64,000 bases of DNA, from NCBI GenBank assembly GCA_009859145.1, contig VRVR01000012.1, forward strand, positions 62,001-126,000. The letters are read 5' to 3'. How positions within the stretch are numbered: position 1 is the stretch's first letter; each line of letters begins with the position of its first letter. Source of the DNA: Andalucia godoyi. Its lineage: Eukaryota > Discoba > Jakobea > Jakobida > Andaluciidae. The translations under genes and the position numbers were made by a program. This document shows positions 17,874 to 26,588 of this stretch, one piece after another. Below the pieces are notes generated by a model. That model was given only the letters and a program-made list of their open reading frames with translations. It did not search any database and was not told the origin of the DNA.

Positions 17874-19994
17874 CTATTCTTTGGATTTCGGAGCCGACTT
17901 GCTTTCCATCACGGCACCCTTGGCGCAGCTGACAACTGCCCGATCTCGACAAATCACGCGTCCGGAAACCTGCGTTCTTTCCCCAACAAACAGCACGTTG
18001 GCAGACTCGCGGGCAACTACTGCTGCACGGTGACTTCGGATCGTGCAATTTTCAAATGCCACATTAATGGGACCTTCCACCACAACTCCATAGCCACACA
18101 AAGAAGGCCAGAATCGCTCGCCGTTGAAATGTTGCCACATGTTGCAGATCATCGTCTCACCAAATGGCAGATCCGTTTCAATCTCAAACTCACTTACAAC
18201 ATTCTTCTGAACAAACCCGTGACAGCCAGACGATGACGACACAAGATCCGATCGACATCTGTCCGTGCCATCGATCTCGCAGTTGTTGAACACAATCTCA
18301 AACTCATCAGCCTCGTATTTGAGGCCAACGGGCGCTTGAACGCAAAGAAACATTGCACATGATCCACGAAACTGGCAATTGCGGAATTCAAACTTGGAGA
18401 AACCTGCCTGAAAAACCGTCTCGTCAATGTGCATGTCAACGTGCGATTCTTCTTGAGAACAGAGAGACTCCGAAGACTGGCCACAGAGTGTCTGCAGGTG
18501 GCCTGTACCACACAAGGAACTCTGCACATCATTACTGTCTGCAGCAGCACTAGAATTTCTGGAACCCGGAACTTTGAGCTGCTGAACATGCAGACCGATT
18601 GCACCTTCGAACACACAAGAGTCAAAAATGACGTGCCCTAATGGTTGCTTGTTGTCAAACAGCAGGCGAAACGCTGTGGAAGGGAAATTTGCATGTGGAT
18701 TCGTGTAGACACGAAGCTCGGACTTTAGGATCGACAGTGCCTCTGCTTGCTCTGGGCCTGTGGTGGCGTCTGGAACATCTGGAGGCTCTGCAGGCATGAA
18801 TGCACGGCGCTGGCTTTGCAAAGTCGCTGCCGACTTCGTTTGCTGATGCCTTCCACCACTGTTTTGTGCGGTGTTGCGACGAAGAATATCATCAATTTCA
18901 TCATCGGATCGATCTTCACTGTCACCATACGAGCGTTCTTCGTTCGTCCAGCCTCTCTGGGAGTCGTTCATGAGCTCGGGTTCCAGCGCGGCACACTGCG
19001 CTTGATACTGCTGGCGCAGGTACTCTATCCCAAAGGCAAGACAATACGGAATTCGGTATGAATGCACTGGAGCACCCACGAAAATGCACGAATCATACAG
19101 GCACACGTTCTTGCGATGAAGGTACGCAACAGGTCCGAAGTCTGTGATGAGCAGCATGTCTCGCATGATCATTCGATTCTGAACGTGATGACTGGAGAGC
19201 AGCGACTCGGCTGCAGCTTGCATTTGCGACGCTGGAAACAACCGCCTCTGCACAATCTCTCCAACCGGCCCATAATGTCGTCCAAACATGAATCGGCCTG
19301 TGATAGGATGTCTCACATAAGCACAGTCACGGATGTTCCACATGGAGGCGGCGCACAGCCTAAAATTCTCATCCTCGCGAAGCGAAGAATCCGGAGGAGA
19401 GCTCGACGATGAACTCCATCCCATTGGATCATTGCCCGAGAGGTCCCCTAGTCCCGTTGCAGTCGCAGTCGCATACCGCGTTGATTGTGCCGACCGAAAG
19501 CTTCTCTTGAGAGCCGTTTGTATACACTTTTCAAATTCGGGAACATTCAGAGGAGGCAAGTTATAAAGTCCCATCTCGTTTGAGAACACTCCGTAACTGA
19601 CTTTCGCCATCCACAAGCACCGGAAGAACGTATCGCGCTGTTCCATCGATTCGCATTCCAAACACAAGACACGCTTCGGAAACGAAACTGTCAAACCCGG
19701 TGCAGGAACGCTTCGATGATAGTTAAATTTGCAAATGATGGCATCTTCTAACCGCAGCTCTTTAAGAAACCCCGCTGCACTATCGCCGCCGTGGCCACCA
19801 CTGTTATGGCCATTGTCACCTTTGCGGACAACAACCCCGTCTTGTGCAGGCTCACGCTCGAAATAGCGCAAAACATGCTTCTCGACAATGAAGAATCGTC
19901 GTTTCCAGTTCTTCCGAACCGAGCCTTTCTTGTACATCCATCCTCGACACGACCATTCGTCACTGCCTCGAAGAATCGCTTCAAAAGAACTCAT
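17874..19994 (-). CDS. PH-domain protein with C-terminal parallel beta-helix
   Basis: The 706-residue protein opens with a pleckstrin-homology domain at ~14-130, with GWMYKKGSVRKNWKRRFFIVE giving the basic beta1-beta2 loop that binds phosphoinositides, and WMAKVSYG ending the C-terminal helix. A middle region (~190-330) is rich in Tyr/Arg. The last ~270 residues show a repetitive pattern of FENC/FRNCQF/FNNCEI turns, typical of right-handed parallel beta-helices (PbH1 repeats). A phosphoinositide-directed, membrane-peripheral scaffold or carbohydrate-binding role is an inference. I do not know a named family with this pairing. It converges on VPS53. Confidence 0.7.
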   Translation of the reverse strand: MSSFEAILRGSDEWSCRGWMYKKGSVRKNWKRRFFIVEKHVLRYFEREPAQDGVVVRKGDNGHNSGGHGGDSAAGFLKELRLEDAIICKFNYHRSVPAPGLTVSFPKRVLCLECESMEQRDTFFRCLWMAKVSYGVFSNEMGLYNLPPLNVPEFEKCIQTALKRSFRSAQSTRYATATATGLGDLSGNDPMGWSSSSSSPPDSSLREDENFRLCAASMWNIRDCAYVRHPITGRFMFGRHYGPVGEIVQRRLFPASQMQAAAESLLSSHHVQNRMIMRDMLLITDFGPVAYLHRKNVCLYDSCIFVGAPVHSYRIPYCLAFGIEYLRQQYQAQCAALEPELMNDSQRGWTNEERSYGDSEDRSDDEIDDILRRNTAQNSGGRHQQTKSAATLQSQRRAFMPAEPPDVPDATTGPEQAEALSILKSELRVYTNPHANFPSTAFRLLFDNKQPLGHVIFDSCVFEGAIGLHVQQLKVPGSRNSSAAADSNDVQSSLCGTGHLQTLCGQSSESLCSQEESHVDMHIDETVFQAGFSKFEFRNCQFRGSCAMFLCVQAPVGLKYEADEFEIVFNNCEIDGTDRCRSDLVSSSSGCHGFVQKNVVSEFEIETDLPFGETMICNMWQHFNGERFWPSLCGYGVVVEGPINVAFENCTIRSHRAAVVARESANVLFVGERTQVSGRVICRDRAVVSCAKGAVMESKSAPKSKE

Positions 19995-20485
19995 TTCAAT
20001 TGCCCCGGCTCGCCCCAGTCGAGCAGGGACTGTAATGAGTGAGAAAACTCGACTTAAAAAAAGAAAACCTTGTGGGAGAAAAAAAGAGTCGGTTCCGAGA
20101 ACAGTGCAATTAGGACTACAACAGCAGGCAAGACCTCCCCATGTGCAGCCGCCTTTCGTCAGTGCACCATCGAAGGCAGAACTCAGGAGGGCGTGTTTCG
20201 CCGAAGCCGATTGAAGCGCACGGCGGTCACAACAGAGCTGCAGGAGCGGTCAGCTGTGTTGAGTTGTCGTCGTTCTACCTGGAACACTCAAAAAACTGCA
20301 TAGCACTGTACGGGTAGGAAGTCTCCAAAAAGTAGAATTTTTTAATAAATAAACCAAAAAATAATAGTAATAATAGTAATAATACATAAAGATACAAAAA
20401 AAAGACAACCAAGTGTTAATTATAATAATGATAATAGTATAAATCATTGGCACAAAAAAAAAAAATCAAAATCGGAGAACTCGAT
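19995..20485. other. intergenic region upstream of the PH/beta-helix gene
   Basis: No gene is supported. An A/T-rich block at about 20335-20470, with repeated AATAATAGT units and an A-run, lies next to the 3' end of the Zn2Cys6 gene. Confidence 0.6.
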
Positions 20486-21970
20486 TCACCCCATGTCTTC
20501 TGAAATATCGGTGGAGTGGGGAACAAGAAAACACGCAGAATGAGCTCGCCGACCTGAACTGTCGGTAAGTGCAACAGAAACCAAGCAAAAGGTCTGAATG
20601 TTATTTTGCACTCTCAGGCGGATCTGCGGGACCACGAATCCTTGATCAATCCGAGAATCTGCTGCATGCATGTGCGCCAGCGACATGGATAAGACGCGTT
20701 GCAGACTTTGATTCTCGAGCAGCCACGATCCGGAAAACCCCATTGTTGTCAACTCCCCGTCGGAAAACATGGGCCTCACGATGCTGCGCATAGCTGCGTT
20801 CGCGGAAGAAAAGCGTCCTCGGTAGCAAGTAATAAAGGCTGGAAAAGCAAAGAGAGAGATGACCTTCTCTGCTTCCCGATAGCACGCAAGGTAGAGAGCA
20901 TCTTGGTTGACAAGACTGGAGGCGCTTCCCGACACCGAACTGCTAGAGGCCGAGGGCGGTGCAGATGAACTCGAATTCGAAGACGAAGACGACGAGGAAA
21001 CGGCCCCCGAATTAGCATTCATTCTCGAGACGGTCGCCACTCCGGATTGGCGAGGTTCCGGAAGCTGTCCGTTTCGAACAAAGTACGCAGGAAACACAGC
21101 TTGCACTCTTCGCAGAAACTCAAAAGTCACCGAGTCCGGGCATCTTGCAATGTAGTCAAAGAACATGGACCTTCCAAAAAAGATGCCTCCGTAGCCAGTC
21201 ACAAGACTCTGTACGACCATGTCCAAATGCTGGTTCGGCACCAATGCATAGTTATCTGGATTGCCATCTTGATAGATGCTCGTGTGCACAGAAGGATCCA
21301 TTGTGGCCTCCACAACGAACGCTGGAATTTTTGCGAGGAACGATTTTCTCAGTGGTTCTGAATGGAAGCAGCTTGCAGACGCAACCATCACCGAAGCAAC
21401 GGTCCACTCAAACGACGATGTAAATTGGCTGTTTTCCGACAAGAGAATCGATGATTCTACCACAGAACTGAATCCCCCCGGATGCGGAGCGGTACTATGA
21501 AGCATTGTCGGGATTGTTCGGTATGGGTTGTAGGATGGACTCTGTATTCTGCTTGAATGACCGACGTCGAATTCAATATAATCGGCATTTGCTGGAAGAA
21601 TGTCGCTCAGGCCCGACAACGACATGTCCGACGCACTGCTGCTTGCAGAATCGCTGGTGGTTCGCGGCAGTTTCGCAGAGGGAGGATTCGAATCGCCGAG
21701 CACGGCCCGAGGATTTGGAAGAATGATTTCTCCCACACCAGTGGACACAAGGCTGTCCATGGACACTGTGAAGACGCACTTGTGCGCATACCCAGCTTGC
21801 ACACAACGGTCACAAGGGACGTTTCCGCTGCATCGTCGCTTTTCTTTCCTGCACATTGTACATGCATGCGAAACGCGCTTGAGGGGCGGCGCACCGCGTC
21901 CGAAGAACATTTCATTTTCAAAACTGCCACTCGGAGAAGATCTGTCGGAATGATTTTGTAAAGGCCTCAT
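20486..21970 (-). CDS. Zn(II)2Cys6 binuclear-cluster transcription factor
   Basis: 494 residues. The N terminus carries a canonical Zn2Cys6 DNA-binding motif with Cys at 37, 40, 47, 53, 56 and 65 (spacing C-x2-C-x6-C-x5-C-x2-C-x8-C) and the basic loop RKEKRR. A Ser-rich stretch follows. From ~160 there are two PAS-like segments: one around YGGIFFGRSMFFDYIARCP and one near the C terminus, separated by a Ser-homopolymer insert at ~320-350. This layout resembles fungal ERT1/AcuK-type regulators of carbon metabolism, which bind paired CGG triplets. The fungal middle-homology domain is not evident. The gene shows that this regulator class exists in this lineage. Confidence 0.85.
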   Translation of the reverse strand: MRPLQNHSDRSSPSGSFENEMFFGRGAPPLKRVSHACTMCRKEKRRCSGNVPCDRCVQAGYAHKCVFTVSMDSLVSTGVGEIILPNPRAVLGDSNPPSAKLPRTTSDSASSSASDMSLSGLSDILPANADYIEFDVGHSSRIQSPSYNPYRTIPTMLHSTAPHPGGFSSVVESSILLSENSQFTSSFEWTVASVMVASASCFHSEPLRKSFLAKIPAFVVEATMDPSVHTSIYQDGNPDNYALVPNQHLDMVVQSLVTGYGGIFFGRSMFFDYIARCPDSVTFEFLRRVQAVFPAYFVRNGQLPEPRQSGVATVSRMNANSGAVSSSSSSSNSSSSAPPSASSSSVSGSASSLVNQDALYLACYREAEKVISLFAFPAFITCYRGRFSSANAAMRSIVRPMFSDGELTTMGFSGSWLLENQSLQRVLSMSLAHMHAADSRIDQGFVVPQIRLRVQNNIQTFCLVSVALTDSSGRRAHSACFLVPHSTDISEDMG

Positions 21971-22332
21971 TGTGCAACATCGTTCTACACAATCTATACA
22001 AATGTTCTCTGAAAGTGATTTCCAGACGAGAGAGAAGACAGGTTTTGCTTGTTTGTTTGGCTTTTTTTCTGTTGAAAAAACAAAACCAAAAAATAAAATA
22101 AGAAAGAAAGAAAGAAAAGAAGTACAAAAAGAAGACGAAGAACCAAAAAAACCACAACAATTTTAAAGAGGTTTTCAGGCATTGCAAGAAACCGCGAATA
22201 TGAGCGGTAAAGGACAACAACGGAACGGAAGCGCAAAACTAACCGTATTGTCGCATGGAGGTGAACCGCGGTGCATGCAGGACCGTTTTGAGAGGGTGCT
22301 CTGCCTTAAATAGTCTGCCAGCCGTCGTCAGA
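21971..22332. other. upstream region of the Zn2Cys6 gene
   Basis: Contains A-rich sequence (22075-22170) that is pyrimidine-rich on the Zn2Cys6 coding strand, as seen upstream of several genes in this window. No gene is supported. Confidence 0.5.
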
Positions 22333-22662
22333 TCAGCTGCTAGACAGAAGGACAGCATTCTGCTCGTACTGAGGAACACCAATCACCACGTTCCAATCAA
22401 AGCGCCGGTTTGCCCACGCAGCTGTCACAAAGCGGGAAAGAGCGATCGCGAGCAGAACGGTTGTGAAAACCGCCGGATTAGCAGTGGTCGACGTGCCAGC
22501 AACCCAAAACCGCGTTTGTTTGTAACCAAAAGCAACAAGAAGGCGAATCTTGCCATGCGCACCGTGCATTCCAACAGCACCCACTTGCAAAAGACGAAAA
22601 GGCGCCAAACAACCGAAAACCAAAGCAAACAGGACAACGGAGAATACGACAAGAAATTTCAT
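22333..22662 (-). CDS. possible small membrane/secreted protein overlapping the POP4 stop
   Basis: A 109-codon frame whose ATG overlaps the POP4 TGA (shared bases ATGA). It starts with a strong hydrophobic signal (MKFLVVFSVVLFALVFGCLA) and has a second hydrophobic helix around residues 68-90. If real it would have to be translated from its own mRNA or by reinitiation after POP4, which is unusual in eukaryotes. It may instead be an accidental frame in the POP4 3' region. Family unknown. Confidence 0.3.
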   Translation of the reverse strand: MKFLVVFSVVLFALVFGCLAPFRLLQVGAVGMHGAHGKIRLLVAFGYKQTRFWVAGTSTTANPAVFTTVLLAIALSRFVTAAWANRRFDWNVVIGVPQYEQNAVLLSSS

Positions 22663-23552
22663 ATGTCCACAGCCGAGGGATCGGCCTTCCACTTTCGCAC
22701 GGTCCGCTCGTGTGGCCGGACACAACAAGTTGAACCATTAATTACAAAACGGGCTTGTTTTGATTGGGTAAGAGGTACGGTGCACTCGAACAGGGTCCGG
22801 GCCTTTGGGATGCGCACCAGACAGTCTTTCACCGTGATCATGTGGATGGTATTTTCCGTTTCCATGATGACGATGCCTGTGAGCCCGACTCGCTCCGGGT
22901 GTGTTACACATCGCACCACAGTAAAGACGGCTCCATGCCAGTCTGCTTTGAGCAGCCGGTTAGCAGCGACATCTGCATTATCGTTTGCCGCCATTTGCGC
23001 AAAGTACGACACCCACAAAGCATGAAGCGGTTCGTACAGCGAGTACTTTCTGCAGTTTGCCGGAATGTCGAATCCAACTTGGGTTCTCTCCTTCTTCCGT
23101 CTCTTGCTGGACAGCAGCGGTTCCAACGATGCGCTATGCTTCGAGACTCTCTGAAACGACGTGTCTGTGTCATCCGCGCTCTCTTTCGCTGCAGAGGCGG
23201 TGGTGGCGGTGGTGGCGGTAGCGGCTCTCGACAGATCCATCTGTGAAGCCACTGCTACGTCCTCGCCGTGCTCAGGGTCCACAAACACGCGTTTTCGAGA
23301 AACTTTGTTTTCCCACAGCACTTCCTCGGATGCACCAAACGTGAGCTTCAAATCCACCGTTGCAGCCACTTTTCCAGCCTCTGCAACAGTCAAGGAAAGA
23401 TCCGCAGCGGTTTTCGCGGCACAGTATCCGTACAGCTCTGATCTGCAAAAGTCTCGGAGTGCAAGCTCCCGTGCTTGCTTTGCAGATACCACGGAAGTCG
23501 ACGAAATCGACTTTGGAATTTTGTCACGAGGCACATGCTTCTTTCGCTGCAT
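22659..23552 (-). CDS. POP4: RNase P / RNase MRP protein subunit POP4 (Rpp29)
   Basis: 297 residues. A basic, variable N-terminal half is followed by the conserved Rpp29 (UPF0086) domain at ~185-297, an Sm-like beta barrel. Recognisable are NRLLKADWHGAVFTVVRC, VGLTGIVIMETENTIHMIT, CLVRIPKARTLFECTV, and the ending RPHERTVRKWKADPSAVDI, which parallels the animal/yeast C terminus. The subunit binds the catalytic RNA in the nucleus/nucleolus for tRNA 5' maturation and rRNA processing. Divergent neighbour: the phospholipase B-like gene across 360 bp. Confidence 0.93.
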   Translation of the reverse strand: MQRKKHVPRDKIPKSISSTSVVSAKQARELALRDFCRSELYGYCAAKTAADLSLTVAEAGKVAATVDLKLTFGASEEVLWENKVSRKRVFVDPEHGEDVAVASQMDLSRAATATTATTASAAKESADDTDTSFQRVSKHSASLEPLLSSKRRKKERTQVGFDIPANCRKYSLYEPLHALWVSYFAQMAANDNADVAANRLLKADWHGAVFTVVRCVTHPERVGLTGIVIMETENTIHMITVKDCLVRIPKARTLFECTVPLTQSKQARFVINGSTCCVRPHERTVRKWKADPSAVDI

Positions 23553-23912
23553 CTTTCTTAAAAACGAAATATACAGTAGAAATTCGACTGAAAAAACCCA
23601 CTCTGAAATACCCGTGCACTCCTTCTTCTTCTTCTTCTGCTTCTTCTGCTTCTTCTGCTTCTTCTGCTTCTTCTGCTTCTTCTCGTTGTTTGTCTATTTT
23701 ATTTTTATTTCTTCCCCAAGAAGAGACAGCAAATCATTATGAGAAATGGCCAAGCGCTGTTTCCAACTTGATGCTCATGGAACGGGGGAACGTGATGCAA
23801 GACGTATCCCGTTCATCGATATATTCTCGGGTCTGAATCTAAGCCTTTTTCTCTTGTACAGCATTTTAACCGTTCCGTTTTCGATGGTGTGATTCCGTAA
23901 GTTGCGATTAAG
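23553..23912. promoter_or_regulatory. divergent control region between POP4 and the PLB-like gene with 9-bp tandem repeat
   Basis: About five tandem copies of CTTCTTCTG (23631-23684), preceded by CTT triplets, give a pyrimidine-only tract on the strand of the PLB-like gene. No gene lies inside. Promoters for both genes must be here. Confidence 0.55.
23631..23684. repeat. (CTTCTTCTG)n minisatellite
   Basis: About five consecutive 9-bp units with a ragged last unit, entirely pyrimidine plus one G per unit. Confidence 0.85.
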
Positions 23913-25511
23913 ATGCGTCTTGTGTTGTTTGTCGTTGCCTGCATAGTATTGACCTCGCAGGCGTCTGCGGATCTGTATTCGGTTCAGAAGTCGTCGTCGG
24001 GCGATTTTTCGGTGGTGGCGGGTTCGGATCCGAGCTCGGTGGTCTCGGTGTACTATGCGAATGAGGTCGGCTCCCTCGGTTGGGCTCGCATTGTACTAAA
24101 CTCTTCTTCCAGCTATTCGCACGATGACCAAGCCTTTGGCACTGGATTCGCGGAAGGGTATCTCACACAGGAACTCGCTTTTGACTACTGGTCCAACTTC
24201 ATGGTGAATGAGTATGGGGCGCATGGGCCGTCGGACAAGCTGATTGGGTTTATGCAAGCACAGTATGCGTTTGCGCAGAAATTTGCTCAGTCCGGAGCAT
24301 CTTCCTCGGATCCGTTTGCCAAGGCTGCACACATCATCATGACTCAGTTTGCGGGGTTTGCTGCGGGATACAAGGCGGCGGCGCCATCTCTCCAGGCGCT
24401 GTCGGATTTCCAACTTTACTTTGTTGCTGCAGCAGGAGATCTTGAGAACCTTGATACTGCATTTCCGTCTTCGGAGAAGCACGTTCTGAGGCAGGCAAAT
24501 CCTCTTGCAGACCACAGATACCAGGACTATCTGATGACGGACTGTTCGTCTCTTGTTCGCATTCTTCCTGACCTGTCCGACGTGGTAGCAACGCATGCAA
24601 CGTGGAGACGATACTATGCAATGTTGAGGTTATGGAAGACGATCAATTATAGCTTTTATCCGACGGTATCCATCGCGGGGTCGCCGAGCTTGCAGTCTTC
24701 CAAGGACGACTACTACACCACCGGCAACAATCTTGTTGTGATGGAGACGACCAATAACGTGTTCGACAATGCTTTGTATCAAAAGCTGTCGACATCCACC
24801 TTGCTATCTTGGCAGCGAGCCATGATCGCAAACTACATTGCTGTGGACGGCGCTTCGTGGGTTTCTGCATTTTCGCAGTTTGCATCAGGTACGTATACGA
24901 ATCAGTGGATCGTGGTCGATATGAAGAAGTTTACTCCTAGAAGTCAACCGCAGGCAGGGTTTGTGTGGATCGCGGAAGAAATTCCAGGTCTTGTGGCAAC
25001 CCAGGATGTGACGCCAATCGTGGTGTCCAAGCAATTCTGGCCGTCGTACAACGTGCCATTTTTCAAACAGGTGTATGATTTGTCTGGGTATCCTTCTGCT
25101 GTTGCCAAGTACGGGACGGAATTCACATATGAGAATTGCTCTCGTGCGCTGATGTTTTCCCGCGATGCACCAAAGTCAAAGTCGATCGCCGATGTTCAGA
25201 AAATCATCCGATACAATGACTTCCAGCATGATCCGCTGTCGGCCGGCAATCCTCTTTTGACCATTGCGTCCCGTGCCGATCTCATTGACTCTTCGTCTAA
25301 GACAATGAAACCGTCTGCCTTTGGCGCGATTGACGCAAAGGTCACGAGCTTCACGATGATCGACGCACAGCGTTCTCTGGTGCAATGCGGACCGACTACC
25401 AATCAACAAGCTCCTTTCGTTTGGTCCACTTCTTCATTTGAGTCTGTGCAGCATGTAGGTGTTCCCGACCGATTTGACTTTCCATGGGTAACCTACAGCG
25501 ACTTTGAGTAA
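23913..25511 (+). CDS. phospholipase B-like (PLBD / lamina-ancestor family) lumenal hydrolase
   Basis: 532 residues with a signal peptide (about 1-19). The family is an Ntn-hydrolase that self-cleaves before a catalytic Cys. Here it is Cys211 in MTDCSSLVRILPDLSDVVATH, followed by the expected TW motif. Other matching segments are the early GFAEGYLTQ, NQWIVVDMKKFTP, GFVWIAEEIPG, the RYNDFQHDPLS motif near residue 430, and a C-terminal IDAKVTSF stretch. Family members occur in lysosomes or are secreted, and hydrolyse phospholipid-like or amide substrates; the true substrate is uncertain even in animals. Length is normal. Confidence 0.92.
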   Translation: MRLVLFVVACIVLTSQASADLYSVQKSSSGDFSVVAGSDPSSVVSVYYANEVGSLGWARIVLNSSSSYSHDDQAFGTGFAEGYLTQELAFDYWSNFMVNEYGAHGPSDKLIGFMQAQYAFAQKFAQSGASSSDPFAKAAHIIMTQFAGFAAGYKAAAPSLQALSDFQLYFVAAAGDLENLDTAFPSSEKHVLRQANPLADHRYQDYLMTDCSSLVRILPDLSDVVATHATWRRYYAMLRLWKTINYSFYPTVSIAGSPSLQSSKDDYYTTGNNLVVMETTNNVFDNALYQKLSTSTLLSWQRAMIANYIAVDGASWVSAFSQFASGTYTNQWIVVDMKKFTPRSQPQAGFVWIAEEIPGLVATQDVTPIVVSKQFWPSYNVPFFKQVYDLSGYPSAVAKYGTEFTYENCSRALMFSRDAPKSKSIADVQKIIRYNDFQHDPLSAGNPLLTIASRADLIDSSSKTMKPSAFGAIDAKVTSFTMIDAQRSLVQCGPTTNQQAPFVWSTSSFESVQHVGVPDRFDFPWVTYSDFE

Positions 25512-25979
25512 TCTCCTCTTCTTTATCTATGTCCACCCCGTCTCGTACTGTCGTTTACCAGTCCAGTAAACAATCCATGATTTCATCAGCTGATTGTACG
25601 CGTTCCCACACACATACACACTGCTTCTTTCTACATATTGCCAATGAGTGTCACTGCACACAGCGTCCCACTAGCGCTGTCCAGAATTCTTTTTCATCAC
25701 ACATCAGCAAAAACAACGCCTGTACGATGTCCAAAAAAAGCAAAGGATACCGGGTAAGACCACGGTGAAAAGTCGCTGTAAGCTGTCATCCTGTTAGACC
25801 CTTTTTTATTTTAAAATATTTCCACCTTCCATTATTCATGCGTTTCCTTTTCTTTTTTCCGTCTCCTTTCTCTTTTGTTTCTCTTCTTCTTCTTCTTCTT
25901 CTTCTTCTTCTTCTCTTTTCATGAAAAGACTTTGTTTTTTGGGATATTCTTTGTTACTCGTTTCGAACCCGATTTGAAA
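25512..25979. other. spacer between PLB-like gene and COX6B
   Basis: A short ATG frame (25727) runs into a good 5' splice-donor-like sequence at 25754, but I see no matching downstream exon. A (TTC)n run at 25883-25913 lies ~65 bp before the COX6B start. Otherwise nothing. Confidence 0.5.
25883..25913. repeat. (TTC)n microsatellite
   Basis: About ten TTC units ~65 bp upstream of the COX6B start codon. Translated in frame it gives a Phe run that should not be mistaken for protein. Confidence 0.9.
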
Positions 25980-26246
25980 ATGACCGTTTCCAAGGAAGAA
26001 GTCAAGACCGCACCTCTCGACCCGCGCTTTGCGTTCCAGAACCAGGCCCGCCACTGTTTCTGGTCTTATTCTGAATTCCAGCGCTGCGTGAAGAAGACTG
26101 GAGATGCAGCTGCTCCAGAGTGCGCCGAGTTCGCGAAGGTCTATCGTTCGTTGTGTCCGTCTGAGTGGGTGAACAAGTGGAACGAGCAGGTCGAAAAAGG
26201 CGCCTTCCCGTTGGTAGATCTCGAGAAGAAGCCGGCCCACCATTAA
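25980..26246 (+). CDS. cytochrome c oxidase subunit VIb (COX6B / COX12)
   Basis: 88 residues from the ATG at 25980, matching the family length. It shows the twin-Cys helical hairpin: C-x9-C (CFWSYSEFQRC) followed by C-x10-C (CAEFAKVYRSLC), the combination that marks this subunit among the CHCH proteins. The ending CPSEWVNKWNEQVEKGAFP is also typical. It sits on the intermembrane-space face of complex IV, bridging the two monomers, and is imported by the Mia40 disulphide relay. The frame is open for 35 codons upstream, but those codons are Phe-rich readings of the (TTC)n tract and are not likely to be translated. Confidence 0.95.
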   Translation: MTVSKEEVKTAPLDPRFAFQNQARHCFWSYSEFQRCVKKTGDAAAPECAEFAKVYRSLCPSEWVNKWNEQVEKGAFPLVDLEKKPAHH

Positions 26247-26588
26247 TGAATCCTCGGCTGCATTTTTTGAGTTTTCCTTTCTGCCGTGTGTTGCTTGTAC
26301 TTCTTCAGGTGCACTACCATGTTTCCCTTCCCCCCCGCACATTCCTTTTTTTCTTACCCACATCGAGAGATTCATATATGTTGCCAACATGCATGATTTG
26401 TATTTGCTCGTGTGTGTGTGTGTAAAAGCGACCACGTTTACAAAAAAAAACCCTTTTTCTTAATTTATTAACAATCTGAAAGGAAGAAGAAGGACGGTGG
26501 AAAATTACTTTTCTTGTCTTTTTCATCGTCTATCTGACGAATCAAAATATCATTCTAAGTGGATCCATGAATGTACAATCACACAGTT
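26247..26588. other. convergent spacer, COX6B and acidic helical protein
   Basis: Contains a short (TG)n run (about 26410-26423) and A-rich sequence. No gene seen. Confidence 0.5.

Noticed and set aside
22255-23025. 256-codon plus-strand frame
   Set aside because: It lies opposite POP4, has no motif and is made of the antisense of a well-supported gene.
25727-25760. Mini-exon starting MSKKSKGYR with a good GTAAGA donor
   Set aside because: No acceptor and second exon could be found before COX6B. Too short to assign.
25875-25979. N-terminal extension of COX6B rich in Phe
   Set aside because: It is a reading of the (TTC)n leader. The ATG at 25980 gives the normal length of the subunit.
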